The notes under the pieces: generated by a model
Database searches by the model: none
What the model was told of the DNA's origin: nothing
Seen by the model: only the letters and a program-made list of their open reading frames with translations
Position numbers and translations under genes: made by a program
Source: Nonomuraea zeae
GTDB lineage: Bacteria > Actinomycetota > Actinomycetes > Streptosporangiales > Streptosporangiaceae
Direction of reading: 5' to 3'
Assembly: GCF_005889725.1 (NCBI RefSeq)
Contig: NZ_VCKX01000027.1
Span: 1-64,000, forward strand
DNA length: 64,000 bases
In this document: positions 9,819-17,459 of the stretch, piece after piece
How the letters are laid out: every line of letters starts with the position of its first letter
How positions within the stretch are numbered: the stretch's first letter is position 1

Positions 9819-10879
9819 GCGCGCCTCCTCGCCCGCAGCGTCCTCGTGACGGTGGTCACCGCGACGAACACGATGATCAGGCCCTGCACGATCTGGGTGA
9901 GCTGGCTCGGCACGCCCGCCTCCCGCTCCATGCCCTGGCCGCCGGCCTGCAGGATCGTCAGCAACGCCACCGCGGCCGGGATCGCCGGCGGGCGTCCGGC
10001 GGCCAGCAGCACGGCCGCGATCGCGGTGAAGGTGTAGCCGGGGGCGGTCAGCGCGCCGTCCACGAACCGGTACGGGGCGCCCAGCACGATCAGCCCGCCC
10101 ACCAGGCCGGCGAACGCGCCGCCCGCAGCCAGGGTCACGGCCGCCAGCCGGTTGACGCGGACGCCGCCGTACCGGGCGAACTCCCGGTTCGCGCCGAGCG
10201 CGCGGATCTCGTACCCGGGGACGGTGCGGGCGTCGGCCAGCAGCCACAGCACCGTCAGGACGGCGACCAGCGGCAGCGCGATCGTCACGTACGTGCTCGA
10301 CCCCAGCGCGGGCAGGTGGGCCGCGTCCGGCAGGAGCGGCGTCTGCGCCAGCCCGGTGCCGCGCTCGGCCAGCGGGAAGCGGGCCAGGTAGGAGGCCAGG
10401 GACACGGCGGGGGCGCTGAGCAGCAGCGTGCTGACGATGGCGGGGATGCCGAGCCTGGTGTGCAGCGGCGCGGACACGCCTGCCAGCAGCGCCCCCGCCA
10501 GCGCCGCCCCGATCAGCGGCAGCACGAACGAGCCCCCGGCGTGCAGGGCCAGCGCGGCGGCGGCGATGCCGCCCAGCGCGAGCTGGCCGTCGCCGCCCAG
10601 GTTGAACTCGCCCGCCCGCAGCGGGATCGCGAACGCCACGGCCATGCCGAGGGTGGGCACGTAGGCGGCGAGGGTGTACTCCAGGTTGCCGTCCATGAGC
10701 GCGCCCCGGACCAGCGCGGGGTAGGCGAGGAACGGGTCCACCCCGACGGCGAGCATGACGAGCGTGGTGAGCAGGAGCGCCCCGGCCACGGCCACGACGG
10801 ACGGCGACCACACGACCCGCCGCCACCGGCTCTCCAGCGCCGCCCCGGGCTCCGGGGCCGTCTCGGTGCGCGGCGTCAT
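9815..10879 (-). CDS. Nucleoside ABC importer permease 1 (BMP-type system)
   Basis: A 354-residue membrane protein, the longer partner permease of BMP-type nucleoside importers (NupP/YufP-like). It has an N-terminal cytoplasmic lead of about 30 residues and then about nine hydrophobic segments. The family stretches PLRAGEFNLGGDGQLALGG and the loop IRALGANREFARYGGVRV are visible. Start ATG 10879 and stop both lie in 4-base overlaps with neighbours, so it is translationally linked to the ATPase upstream and permease downstream. Confidence 0.9.
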   Translation of the reverse strand: MTPRTETAPEPGAALESRWRRVVWSPSVVAVAGALLLTTLVMLAVGVDPFLAYPALVRGALMDGNLEYTLAAYVPTLGMAVAFAIPLRAGEFNLGGDGQLALGGIAAAALALHAGGSFVLPLIGAALAGALLAGVSAPLHTRLGIPAIVSTLLLSAPAVSLASYLARFPLAERGTGLAQTPLLPDAAHLPALGSSTYVTIALPLVAVLTVLWLLADARTVPGYEIRALGANREFARYGGVRVNRLAAVTLAAGGAFAGLVGGLIVLGAPYRFVDGALTAPGYTFTAIAAVLLAAGRPPAIPAAVALLTILQAGGQGMEREAGVPSQLTQIVQGLIIVFVAVTTVTRTLRARRRA

Positions 10880-12429
10880 CCGAGTGCCTCCCCGGATGGC
10901 TCCGCTGCGCGGGCGGCGTCCTTGCCCGTCATGGCGGCGCCGACGCGTTCGTCGGTGGCCTCCGCGACCGGCAGCTCCGCGACCAGGCGGCCCTCGAACA
11001 TCACCAGCAGCCGGTCCGACAGGGCGCGCAGCTCGGACAGCTCGCTCGACTGCAGCAGCACCGCCCGCCCGGCGGCGCGCGCCCCGGACAGCAGGGCGTG
11101 GATCTGCTCCTGCGCGCCCACGTCCACCCCCTGGGTCGGCTCCTCCACCACCAGCACCGGCGTGTCCCTGGACAGCTCCCTGGCCAGTACGGCCTTCTGC
11201 GCGTTGCCGCCGGACAGGTGGGCGATGGGCGTCCGCACGGACGCGGCCCTGATCGAGAACCGCTCGACCAGCTCGGCGGCCCGCCGCCGGACCGCTCCCG
11301 GGCTCAGCGCGAAGCCGCGCTGATCGCCCATGAGCAGGTTGTCGGCGAGCGACATGCCGGGCGCGGTCGCCCGCCCGGCGCGGTCACCCGGCACGTAGGC
11401 CACCCTGGGCTCCCTGCCGCCCCCGGCGGGCTCGCCGTCCAGCAGCACGGTGCCGGATCCGGCGCGCCGCAGCCCGGTCACGACGTCCACCAGCTCGCGC
11501 TGCCCGCTTCCCGCGACGCCCGCGATGCCGACGATCTCGCCGCCGCGCACCCCGAACGACACCCCGGCCACCGCCGGCACGCCGTCCCGGTCGCGGACGT
11601 GCAGGTCACGCACTTCGAGCAGGTACGGCCCAGCGGCCGGCCCGCCGACGGGGGCGTGACCCGGCGTGGCCCCCGGCGGTGAGAGGCTCGGCGGGGCCGT
11701 ACGGAGCGAGCGGCCGATCATGGTGCGGACCAGCTCGTCCGCCGACGTGTCGGCCGTGGCGAAGCGTCCCGTCACCCGTCCGCCGCGCAGCACCGTGACC
11801 CGGTCGCCCGCCGCCAGGACCTCGTCCAGCTTGTGCGTGACCAGCAGCACCGACACGCCCTCGCCCGCCAGCTCCCGCACCATCCTGAACAATCCCTCGG
11901 CCTCGCCGGGGGTGAGGACGGCGGTGGGCTCGTCCAGGATCAGCACCTCGGCCCGCCGGTAGAGCGCCTTGAGGATCTCGACCCGCTGCCGCGTCCCCAC
12001 CGGCAGGTCACCGACCCGCGCGTCCGGATCGACCGCGAGCCCGTACCTCTGGGCCAGGGAGACGACCGCGTGCCGGGCGGCGCTCCGGTCGAGCGCGCCG
12101 CGCCGCACCGGCTCGGCCCCGATGACCACGTTCTCGGCCACGCTCAGCCCGGGGAACAGCCGGAAGCGCTGATGCACCATCCCGAGCCCGTGCGCGACGG
12201 CGTCCGCGGGGGAGCGCAGCCGCACCCGCGTCCCTGCCCGCAGCACGTGCCCGGCGTCCGGCCGGTGCAGGCCGTACAGGACGGACATGAGCGTGGACTT
12301 GCCCGCCCCGTTCTCGCCGACGACGGCGTGGATCTCGCCGCGCTCCACGGTCAGGGAGACGTCGTCGTTGGCGAGCACGCCGCCGAAGCGCTTGGTGATG
12401 CCGACCAGCTCGACGGCGGGCGTACTCAT
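10876..12429 (-). CDS. Nucleoside ABC importer ATPase, two NBDs
   Basis: A 517-residue duplicated ATPase of the NupO/YufO type. The first domain has Walker A GENGAGKST and Walker B VLILDEPTAVL; its signature region is the diverged LPVGTRQRVEI, as is usual for this subfamily. The second has GVAGSGQRE, signature LSGGNAQK and Walker B VLVVEEPTQGVD. Such ATPases work with a BMP lipoprotein and two different permeases, exactly the genes that flank it here. Start ATG 12429 overlaps the lipoprotein stop by four bases. Confidence 0.92.
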   Translation of the reverse strand: MSTPAVELVGITKRFGGVLANDDVSLTVERGEIHAVVGENGAGKSTLMSVLYGLHRPDAGHVLRAGTRVRLRSPADAVAHGLGMVHQRFRLFPGLSVAENVVIGAEPVRRGALDRSAARHAVVSLAQRYGLAVDPDARVGDLPVGTRQRVEILKALYRRAEVLILDEPTAVLTPGEAEGLFRMVRELAGEGVSVLLVTHKLDEVLAAGDRVTVLRGGRVTGRFATADTSADELVRTMIGRSLRTAPPSLSPPGATPGHAPVGGPAAGPYLLEVRDLHVRDRDGVPAVAGVSFGVRGGEIVGIAGVAGSGQRELVDVVTGLRRAGSGTVLLDGEPAGGGREPRVAYVPGDRAGRATAPGMSLADNLLMGDQRGFALSPGAVRRRAAELVERFSIRAASVRTPIAHLSGGNAQKAVLARELSRDTPVLVVEEPTQGVDVGAQEQIHALLSGARAAGRAVLLQSSELSELRALSDRLLVMFEGRLVAELPVAEATDERVGAAMTGKDAARAAEPSGEALG

Positions 12430-13445
12430 CCGGCCAGCGGGTCGGCGACCGTCACGCGTCCCGCCACGATGTCGTCGCGGACCTGCTTGACCTTGGCGAC
12501 CACCTCGGGGCTGGCGGCCACGGTGCAGCCGGAGGAGGCCAGGTCGTCGGCGAGCGCGTTGACGCCGACGCCGCCCTCCTTCAGCCCGTACACCTTCACG
12601 CCGCCCGCCTTGCCCGCGGCGATGTCCTTGAGCGCGGCGCTCTCGGCCACGTCGACGTGCTTGAGCACGTTGTCGATGACGGTGCCGGCGCTCTGGGCGC
12701 ACTGGTTGACGTCCACGCCGAACGCCTTGGCGCCCGCGGCGGCGGCCGCCTCGAAGACGCCCTGGTTGCCGCCGGACGCGGCCGCGGCCACGATGTCGGC
12801 GCCCTGTCCCGTGAGCGTCTGGGCCTGCGACTTGGCCCGCGCCGGGTCGCTGAAGGGGTTGTTGCCGCCCACGTAGAGGGGCGTGCCGATGGCCTCGGGG
12901 TTGACGGACTTGGCCCCGGCGAAGAACGGGTCGATCCAGCGGTGCACGAACGGCGAGTCGATCGCGGCCACCACGCCCAGCTTGCCGCTCTTGGACAGCA
13001 GCCCGGCCTCCACCCCGGCCAGGTAGGCGGCCTCGTGCTCCTTGAAGGACACGCAGGTGAGGTTGGCCGCCTGGTCCTTGGCGCAGGAGTCGACCTGGAG
13101 GAACTGCTGCTGGGGCTGCTGCTTCGGCACGGTGGCGAACAGGTCGTCGAAGGAGAAGCTGACGCCGACGATCACGGTGGGCTTGGCGCGTACGGCGGCG
13201 TCGAGGTTCTGGGCGATGCTCGTCGGGTCCTTGCTCTCGTAGAGCTTGAACGAGGCGCCGATCTCCTTGGCCGCCGCTTCCGCGCCCTTGACGCTGAGCT
13301 GCAGGAAGCTGTTCGTCCCCACGGGGTTGGGCGTGATGAGGATGACGGACTTGCCGGGGGAGGCGGCCGGCTGGGCGTTCGCGCCGCAGGCGGTCAGCGC
13401 GAGTGCGGTGACCAGGGCAGCAGCCGGTAGGGAGATGGTGCGCAT
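12426..13445 (-). CDS. BMP-family nucleoside-binding lipoprotein
   Basis: A 339-residue basic-membrane-protein (PnrA/Bmp) family receptor, first gene of the eight-gene operon. The signal peptide ends in the lipobox LTAC with Cys20. The receptor follows, with VGTNSFLQLSVKGAE and VGVSFSFDDLF near the N-terminal lobe and GKLGVVAAIDSPFVHRW in the middle. BMP proteins bind purine nucleosides, so methylthioadenosine is a natural candidate given the downstream genes. ATG 13445 was chosen because it begins the signal peptide; the frame continues upstream to 13466 through the promoter. A TACGCT -10-like box at 13453-13458 would start transcription at or next to the ATG. Confidence 0.9.
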   Translation of the reverse strand: MRTISLPAAALVTALALTACGANAQPAASPGKSVILITPNPVGTNSFLQLSVKGAEAAAKEIGASFKLYESKDPTSIAQNLDAAVRAKPTVIVGVSFSFDDLFATVPKQQPQQQFLQVDSCAKDQAANLTCVSFKEHEAAYLAGVEAGLLSKSGKLGVVAAIDSPFVHRWIDPFFAGAKSVNPEAIGTPLYVGGNNPFSDPARAKSQAQTLTGQGADIVAAAASGGNQGVFEAAAAAGAKAFGVDVNQCAQSAGTVIDNVLKHVDVAESAALKDIAAGKAGGVKVYGLKEGGVGVNALADDLASSGCTVAASPEVVAKVKQVRDDIVAGRVTVADPLAG

Positions 13446-13500
13446 GCCGATGAGCGTAACATGCACATCAAGTAGGAAATGTCGGACTTGTGGGTATTTG
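13446..13500 (-). promoter_or_regulatory. Promoter of the salvage operon with AGTAGGA-type site
   Basis: Seen: on the plus strand AGTAGGAAATGTCGG lies at 13471-13485, 26 to 40 bases before the BMP gene start. The same sequence, apart from two bases, precedes ssuB (42556-42570), and a related AGTAGGATTT lies at the mtnD promoter. A minus-strand TACGCT (13453-13458) seven bases from the ATG is a possible -10 of a leaderless transcript. The 13446-13614 spacer also contains the promoter of the divergent peptidase gene. Confidence 0.55.
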
Positions 13501-13614
13501 AGAGCCGTCTAGGTCGGGAGACGTTCGCGTATAAAGAGTAGACAGAAGCGCATTGGTCATCTCAGGCAGCGCTCCTACGGTAGTCGCAGTACGCCGAAAC
13601 AAGGGAGCAGTGAG

Positions 13615-14937
13615 ATGAGGGACGTCATGAAGCAGGCGCTGGCCGTGCTGCTCGTCCTGGTCGTGTCCCTGGCCGGGCCGGTCCCGGCGGCCAGGGCGGG
13701 CACCGCCGACATCCTCGACCGGCTCAAGGCGATCCCCGGCATGAGCGCCGAGGAGCGGCCTTCGACCATCGCCGGGCAGCGGTGGTTCTGGCTGAGATAC
13801 CGCCAGCCGATCGACCATCGCGATCCCGGGCAGGGGTGGTTCGAGCAGCGGGTCATGCTGCAGCACCGCTCGCTCGACCGGCCCATGGTCTTCCACCTGA
13901 CCGGGCACAGCGTGTGGGAGACCATGTTCGAGTCGGAGCCGGCCAAGCTCCTGACCGCCAACCAGCTGTCGATGGAATACCGCTACTACCCGGGGTCCAG
14001 GCCGGTGCCTGCCGACTGGACGAAGGACACGCTCTGGCAGGGCGCCAACGACCAGCACCGCCTCGTCGTCGCGCTCAAGGGGATCTACCGGCGCAAGTGG
14101 ATCGGGACCGGCGGCAGCAAGGGCGGGCAGGCGTCCGTCGTGCACCGGCGCTACTTCCCCGGTGACGTGGCGGGCACGGTCGCGTACGTGGCCCCGAACA
14201 ACGTCGACGACGCCGACGACAGCGCCTACGACCGCTTCTTCGAGACCGTGGGCAGCGACCCGTCCTGCCGCGTCCACGTCAGGGCGCTGCAACGGGAGAT
14301 CCTGGAGCGGCGCCCCGCCATGCTGCGGCTCCTGGCGGCCGAGGCGGCGGCGAAGGGGTGGACGTTCGGCCTCGTGGGGGACATCGACCGGGCGTTCGAG
14401 CACTCGGTGATGGAGTACCAGACGGGATTCTGGTCCTACAACCGCGAGTCGGAGTGCGCGAGCCTGCCGCCGCTGGACGCGCCGGACGAGGTGCTCTACC
14501 AGAGCTTCGACCGGGTCCTCGGGTTCAGGTTCTTCACCGACCAGGCGCTGGAGCCGTTCGTGTCCGTCTTCTACCAGGCGGGGACGGAGACCGGCTGGCC
14601 GACGCCGTCGTTCCCGCACCTGCGCCCGCTGCTGCGGTACGAGGACAGCTACCAGCCGAGGGCGTACGTGCCGCGCGACCTGCCGATGACGCTGGACCAG
14701 AGCGTGCTGCGCGACGTCGACAGGTGGGTGCGGGCCCAGGGCAGCCGGCTCATGTTCGTCAACGGGGGCAACGACCCGGTGACCGCCGAGCCGTACCGGC
14801 TCGGGCCGGGCAGCCGCGACTCGGCCGTCTACACCGCCCCCGGCGTCCACCACGTCTTCCTGGGCGACGTGATCGCCGAGCTGCCGCCGCAGCAGAGAGA
14901 CAGGGCGATCGCCGATCTGCGGCGCTGGGCCCGATAG
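13615..14937 (+). CDS. Secreted S37-family tripeptidyl aminopeptidase (PS-10 type)
   Basis: A 440-residue exported serine peptidase. An N-terminal signal peptide (about residues 5-28, ending near ARAG) precedes the alpha/beta-hydrolase body. The nucleophile motif GTGGSKGGQ places the active Ser at residue 168, in a TGGSKGG setting typical of the PS-10/S37 group. The region MVFHLTGHSVWETMF and the C-terminal GVHHVFLGD, which would supply the catalytic His, also fit. Such enzymes remove tripeptides from N-termini and trim secreted proteins. The start is ATG 13615 with GGGAG upstream; an in-frame ATG at 13627 would also give a signal peptide. It diverges from the BMP operon and seems unrelated to it. 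Confidence 0.85.
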   Translation: MRDVMKQALAVLLVLVVSLAGPVPAARAGTADILDRLKAIPGMSAEERPSTIAGQRWFWLRYRQPIDHRDPGQGWFEQRVMLQHRSLDRPMVFHLTGHSVWETMFESEPAKLLTANQLSMEYRYYPGSRPVPADWTKDTLWQGANDQHRLVVALKGIYRRKWIGTGGSKGGQASVVHRRYFPGDVAGTVAYVAPNNVDDADDSAYDRFFETVGSDPSCRVHVRALQREILERRPAMLRLLAAEAAAKGWTFGLVGDIDRAFEHSVMEYQTGFWSYNRESECASLPPLDAPDEVLYQSFDRVLGFRFFTDQALEPFVSVFYQAGTETGWPTPSFPHLRPLLRYEDSYQPRAYVPRDLPMTLDQSVLRDVDRWVRAQGSRLMFVNGGNDPVTAEPYRLGPGSRDSAVYTAPGVHHVFLGDVIAELPPQQRDRAIADLRRWAR

Positions 14938-15035
14938 GGCGGCCGGAGCGAGGCGGCCGGGTGGACAACTCTTCGCGCGGCATGATCACAATATGGCGCT
15001 GTTCGCTCCCCCCTTCTCGGCACGAAAGGCCGAAC

Positions 15036-16016
15036 GTGATCAGAAAAGCTGTTACAGGGCTGCTGGCTCCGATCGCCATACTTCTCAGCACCGGCATTCC
15101 CAGCGCGCAGGCGCACGACAAGTCCGTAGGCTCCACAAATCCCGGGCCGGTCTACGAAACGGTGACCGACAAGAGCGGGAAACTGTCCTTACAGACGTTC
15201 GGGCGCCCGGACGGAAAGGACATGGTGTTCCGGATCTCCGGGTCGGTCTACGCGAACATCGAGGGCAACAGCCTGGATCCGGCGATGCGGCACGGCCAGA
15301 AACTGTTCAACATCGAGGGCTACAACATCCGGCGGCTGTACCGGGTCCCCGACACCAACCAGCTCTACCAGCTCTCCCGGGAGATCGTCTTCTACACCGA
15401 CCCGGCCGACCCGCAGCGCATCCTGCGCGAATGGAGGAACCCGATCGACGGCAAGACGTACCCGGTCGTCCCCATCAACAACGACACGGTCAACTTCGGC
15501 CCGTTCACGATCACCCCCTCCTACGCCGGCCCGCCGATGCGGCAGTTGCACGACGAGACGGTGTGGACCAGCGACATCGGCGTGCGCACCAACTTCGGCA
15601 CCACGCTCGGCGAGCGGTTCGGCCTGGCCGGCGGCGTGTACGCCGCGCAGGAGATGTTCGACTTCTCCGTCGACCGGCGCGAGGTGGCGGCCCGTACCAA
15701 GCCGGGCGTCCCGGCCGGTGCGATGAAGACGAAGATCAGCTGGGCACGGACCAGCCCGTGGGCGCCGTTCATGTGCCTGGCGGAGACCGACGTGCGCGGC
15801 CAGCTCACCTACCACGCCCGCAGCTGGTCGCTCGGCTCCTACGCGCAGATCGAGCCGTGGCTGCGGGCCGAGGTCGAGGCGAAGCACCCGCTCTACAAGG
15901 CCGCCCCCGGCGCGCCGGGGCCGAGCGAGAGCTCCTGGACGTCCTTCCACAACAAGCAGCTCGGCAAGGGCGCCACGACGTGGGCGGGATGGTGCGCCGC
16001 CAACGGCCGCGCCTGA
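15036..16016 (+). CDS. Secreted DUF1838-family protein
   Basis: A 326-residue exported protein of unknown function. The signal peptide runs VIRKAVTGLLAPIAILL and ends at SAQA near residue 25. The body carries DUF1838 landmarks: FNIEGYNIRRL, SREIVFYTDP, EWRNPIDGKTYPVVPINND and WARTSPWAPFM. Start GTG 15036 has AAAGG at 15025-15029; the frame remains open far upstream only through the peptidase gene's alternative frame. DUF1838 proteins have no established activity. It is in the same direction as the peptidase gene but about 100 bases away, with its own probable promoter. Confidence 0.82.
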   Translation: MIRKAVTGLLAPIAILLSTGIPSAQAHDKSVGSTNPGPVYETVTDKSGKLSLQTFGRPDGKDMVFRISGSVYANIEGNSLDPAMRHGQKLFNIEGYNIRRLYRVPDTNQLYQLSREIVFYTDPADPQRILREWRNPIDGKTYPVVPINNDTVNFGPFTITPSYAGPPMRQLHDETVWTSDIGVRTNFGTTLGERFGLAGGVYAAQEMFDFSVDRREVAARTKPGVPAGAMKTKISWARTSPWAPFMCLAETDVRGQLTYHARSWSLGSYAQIEPWLRAEVEAKHPLYKAAPGAPGPSESSWTSFHNKQLGKGATTWAGWCAANGRA

Positions 16017-16049
16017 ACGACGCGACCGCCGGTCGGTGACCGCGGTGGA

Positions 16050-16649
16050 TCAGGGCACGGGGTGCGGTGTGGTGCGGGTCTGGGCGGCCATCAGATGGTC
16101 GATGAGAGCCAGCAGCACATCGCGCCCCTGCCTCCGGTCCCGGGCGTCGCAGAGCAGCAGCGGCACCTGCGGATCGAGATCGAGGGCCTTGCGGATCTCC
16201 TCCTGGGTCCGGTCCCGGACGCCATGGAAGCAGTTGACTCCGACGACGAAGGGGATCCCGCGGCTCTCGAAGAAGTCGATGGACGCGAAGCTCACCTCCA
16301 GCCGGCGGGTGTCGACCAGGACGACCGCGCCCAGCGCCCCGTTGACGAGGTCGTTCCACATGAACCAGAAGCGTTCCTGCCCGGGGGTGCCGAACAGGTA
16401 GAGCACGAGGTGGCTGGCGATGGTGATGCGGCCGAAGTCCAGCGCGACGGTGGTGGTGGACTTGCCGCTCACGCCGTCCAGATCGTCAACGCCGACGCTG
16501 GCATGGGACAGGTACTCCTCCGTGCGCAGCGGGGCGACCTCGCTGACCGCGCCGACCATGGTCGTCTTCCCGACGCCGAACCCACCGGCGATCAGGATCT
16601 TCACGGCCAGGGGAGCATCGATCCCGTGGTCAGAGTTCACGTAACCCAT
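16050..16649 (-). CDS. Conservon small GTP-binding protein (CvnD-like)
   Basis: A 199-residue Ras/MglA-like GTPase ending a four-gene conservon. The P-loop GGFGVGKTT spans residues 22-30, the switch II region is LFGTPGQERF, and VGVNCFHG takes the place of the NKxD base-recognition motif (N and no K/D), as is usual in this group. It works with the Roadblock and DUF742 proteins and a sensor kinase at the membrane in actinomycete signalling. ATG 16649 overlaps the DUF742 gene by 20 bases; an in-frame GTG at 16640 would shorten this. Confidence 0.93.
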   Translation of the reverse strand: MGYVNSDHGIDAPLAVKILIAGGFGVGKTTMVGAVSEVAPLRTEEYLSHASVGVDDLDGVSGKSTTTVALDFGRITIASHLVLYLFGTPGQERFWFMWNDLVNGALGAVVLVDTRRLEVSFASIDFFESRGIPFVVGVNCFHGVRDRTQEEIRKALDLDPQVPLLLCDARDRRQGRDVLLALIDHLMAAQTRTTPHPVP

Positions 16650-17028
16650 CCCTCACCGCTTCAAGAATCGCTATGTCAGGAAGACCGCTTGCCTGCGCGA
16701 AAGCCATCGGCGGCCGGGCCCGCAGCTGGCCCGATTCGAGTAGGTCGCCGATGAGAATCTTGGCCACCGAGACCGGGAGGTCCAGCCCGGAGGCGATCTC
16801 GGCCACCGCCAGGGGCCGCCGGCACAGCACCAGGATGGTCCGGTGCTCCGGCTGGAGCCTGCGCTGGCCGCGTCCCGGCTCCGGGTCGGCCCCGGACACC
16901 GCGGACATCACAGTGATCAGCGTGAGGTCGTCCCGCTCCGGAGCGGTTCGTCCGCCGGTGATCGTATAAGGACGGACAAGGGGCTCGTCGCCGTCATCGG
17001 CGGCGAAGCCCTCCGTCCAGTGTTTCAT
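16630..17028 (-). CDS. DUF742 protein of the conservon (CvnC-like)
   Basis: A 132-residue DUF742 protein with the family signature PLVRPYTITGGRT near residue 16. A winged-helix-like region follows (HRTILVLCRRPLAVAEIASGLDLPVSVAKILIGDLLESG). These proteins accompany the Roadblock protein and GTPase in actinomycete conservons and may act as a DNA-binding or adaptor partner; the exact role is not established. Start ATG 17028 overlaps the Roadblock gene stop by four bases. Confidence 0.92.
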   Translation of the reverse strand: MKHWTEGFAADDGDEPLVRPYTITGGRTAPERDDLTLITVMSAVSGADPEPGRGQRRLQPEHRTILVLCRRPLAVAEIASGLDLPVSVAKILIGDLLESGQLRARPPMAFAQASGLPDIAILEAVRDGLREL

Positions 17029-17459
17029 CCGTGGCCTCCGACGTCACGAGCTCGCGGGGTACGTGAGTCGGTGCCGAGCTTCTGCCCGACCTGCTGGATC
17101 AGGGTGTGCATCGCCACGCTCATGAGCTCGGCGTCGACCTCCTGGGAGGCGAGCACGGCCAGATGCGTGCCCCGGCCGGCGGCGGTGATGAACAGCCACA
17201 GATCGGCCATCTCGATGATGACCTGGTGGACCGGCCCGCCGCTGAAGAGCTGACCGACACCGCGGGCCAGGCTCTGCTGGCCGGTGGCGATCGCGGCCAG
17301 GCGTTCGGCGTCCGCGCGTTCGATGGTCCGCGACCGGCTGATCACCAGGCCGTCGTCGGACAGCACGACGGCGTGCCGGGTACCCGCGACCTGATTGACC
17401 AGGCCGTCCAGCAGCCAGTCCAGGTCTATGTTGGTGGCGGTGGTGCGCTGCGTCATCAT
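17025..17459 (-). CDS. Roadblock/LC7 domain protein (CvnB-like)
   Basis: A 144-residue Roadblock/LC7 protein, a small regulator that in these systems works on the partner GTPase. The N-terminus reads LDWLLDGLVNQVAGTRHAVV followed by LSDDGL and the Roadblock strand-helix pattern up to VAMHTLIQQVGQKLG. ATG 17459 overlaps the kinase stop; a second in-frame ATG directly follows, so the start could be one codon later. Second gene of the conservon. Confidence 0.93.
   Translation of the reverse strand: MMTQRTTATNIDLDWLLDGLVNQVAGTRHAVVLSDDGLVISRSRTIERADAERLAAIATGQQSLARGVGQLFSGGPVHQVIIEMADLWLFITAAGRGTHLAVLASQEVDAELMSVAMHTLIQQVGQKLGTDSRTPRARDVGGHG

Noticed and set aside
13446..13614. SAM or other sulfur riboswitch ahead of the salvage operons
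   Set aside because: The leaders at 652, 703 and 13445 are too short to hold a known riboswitch, and no matching conserved core was seen.
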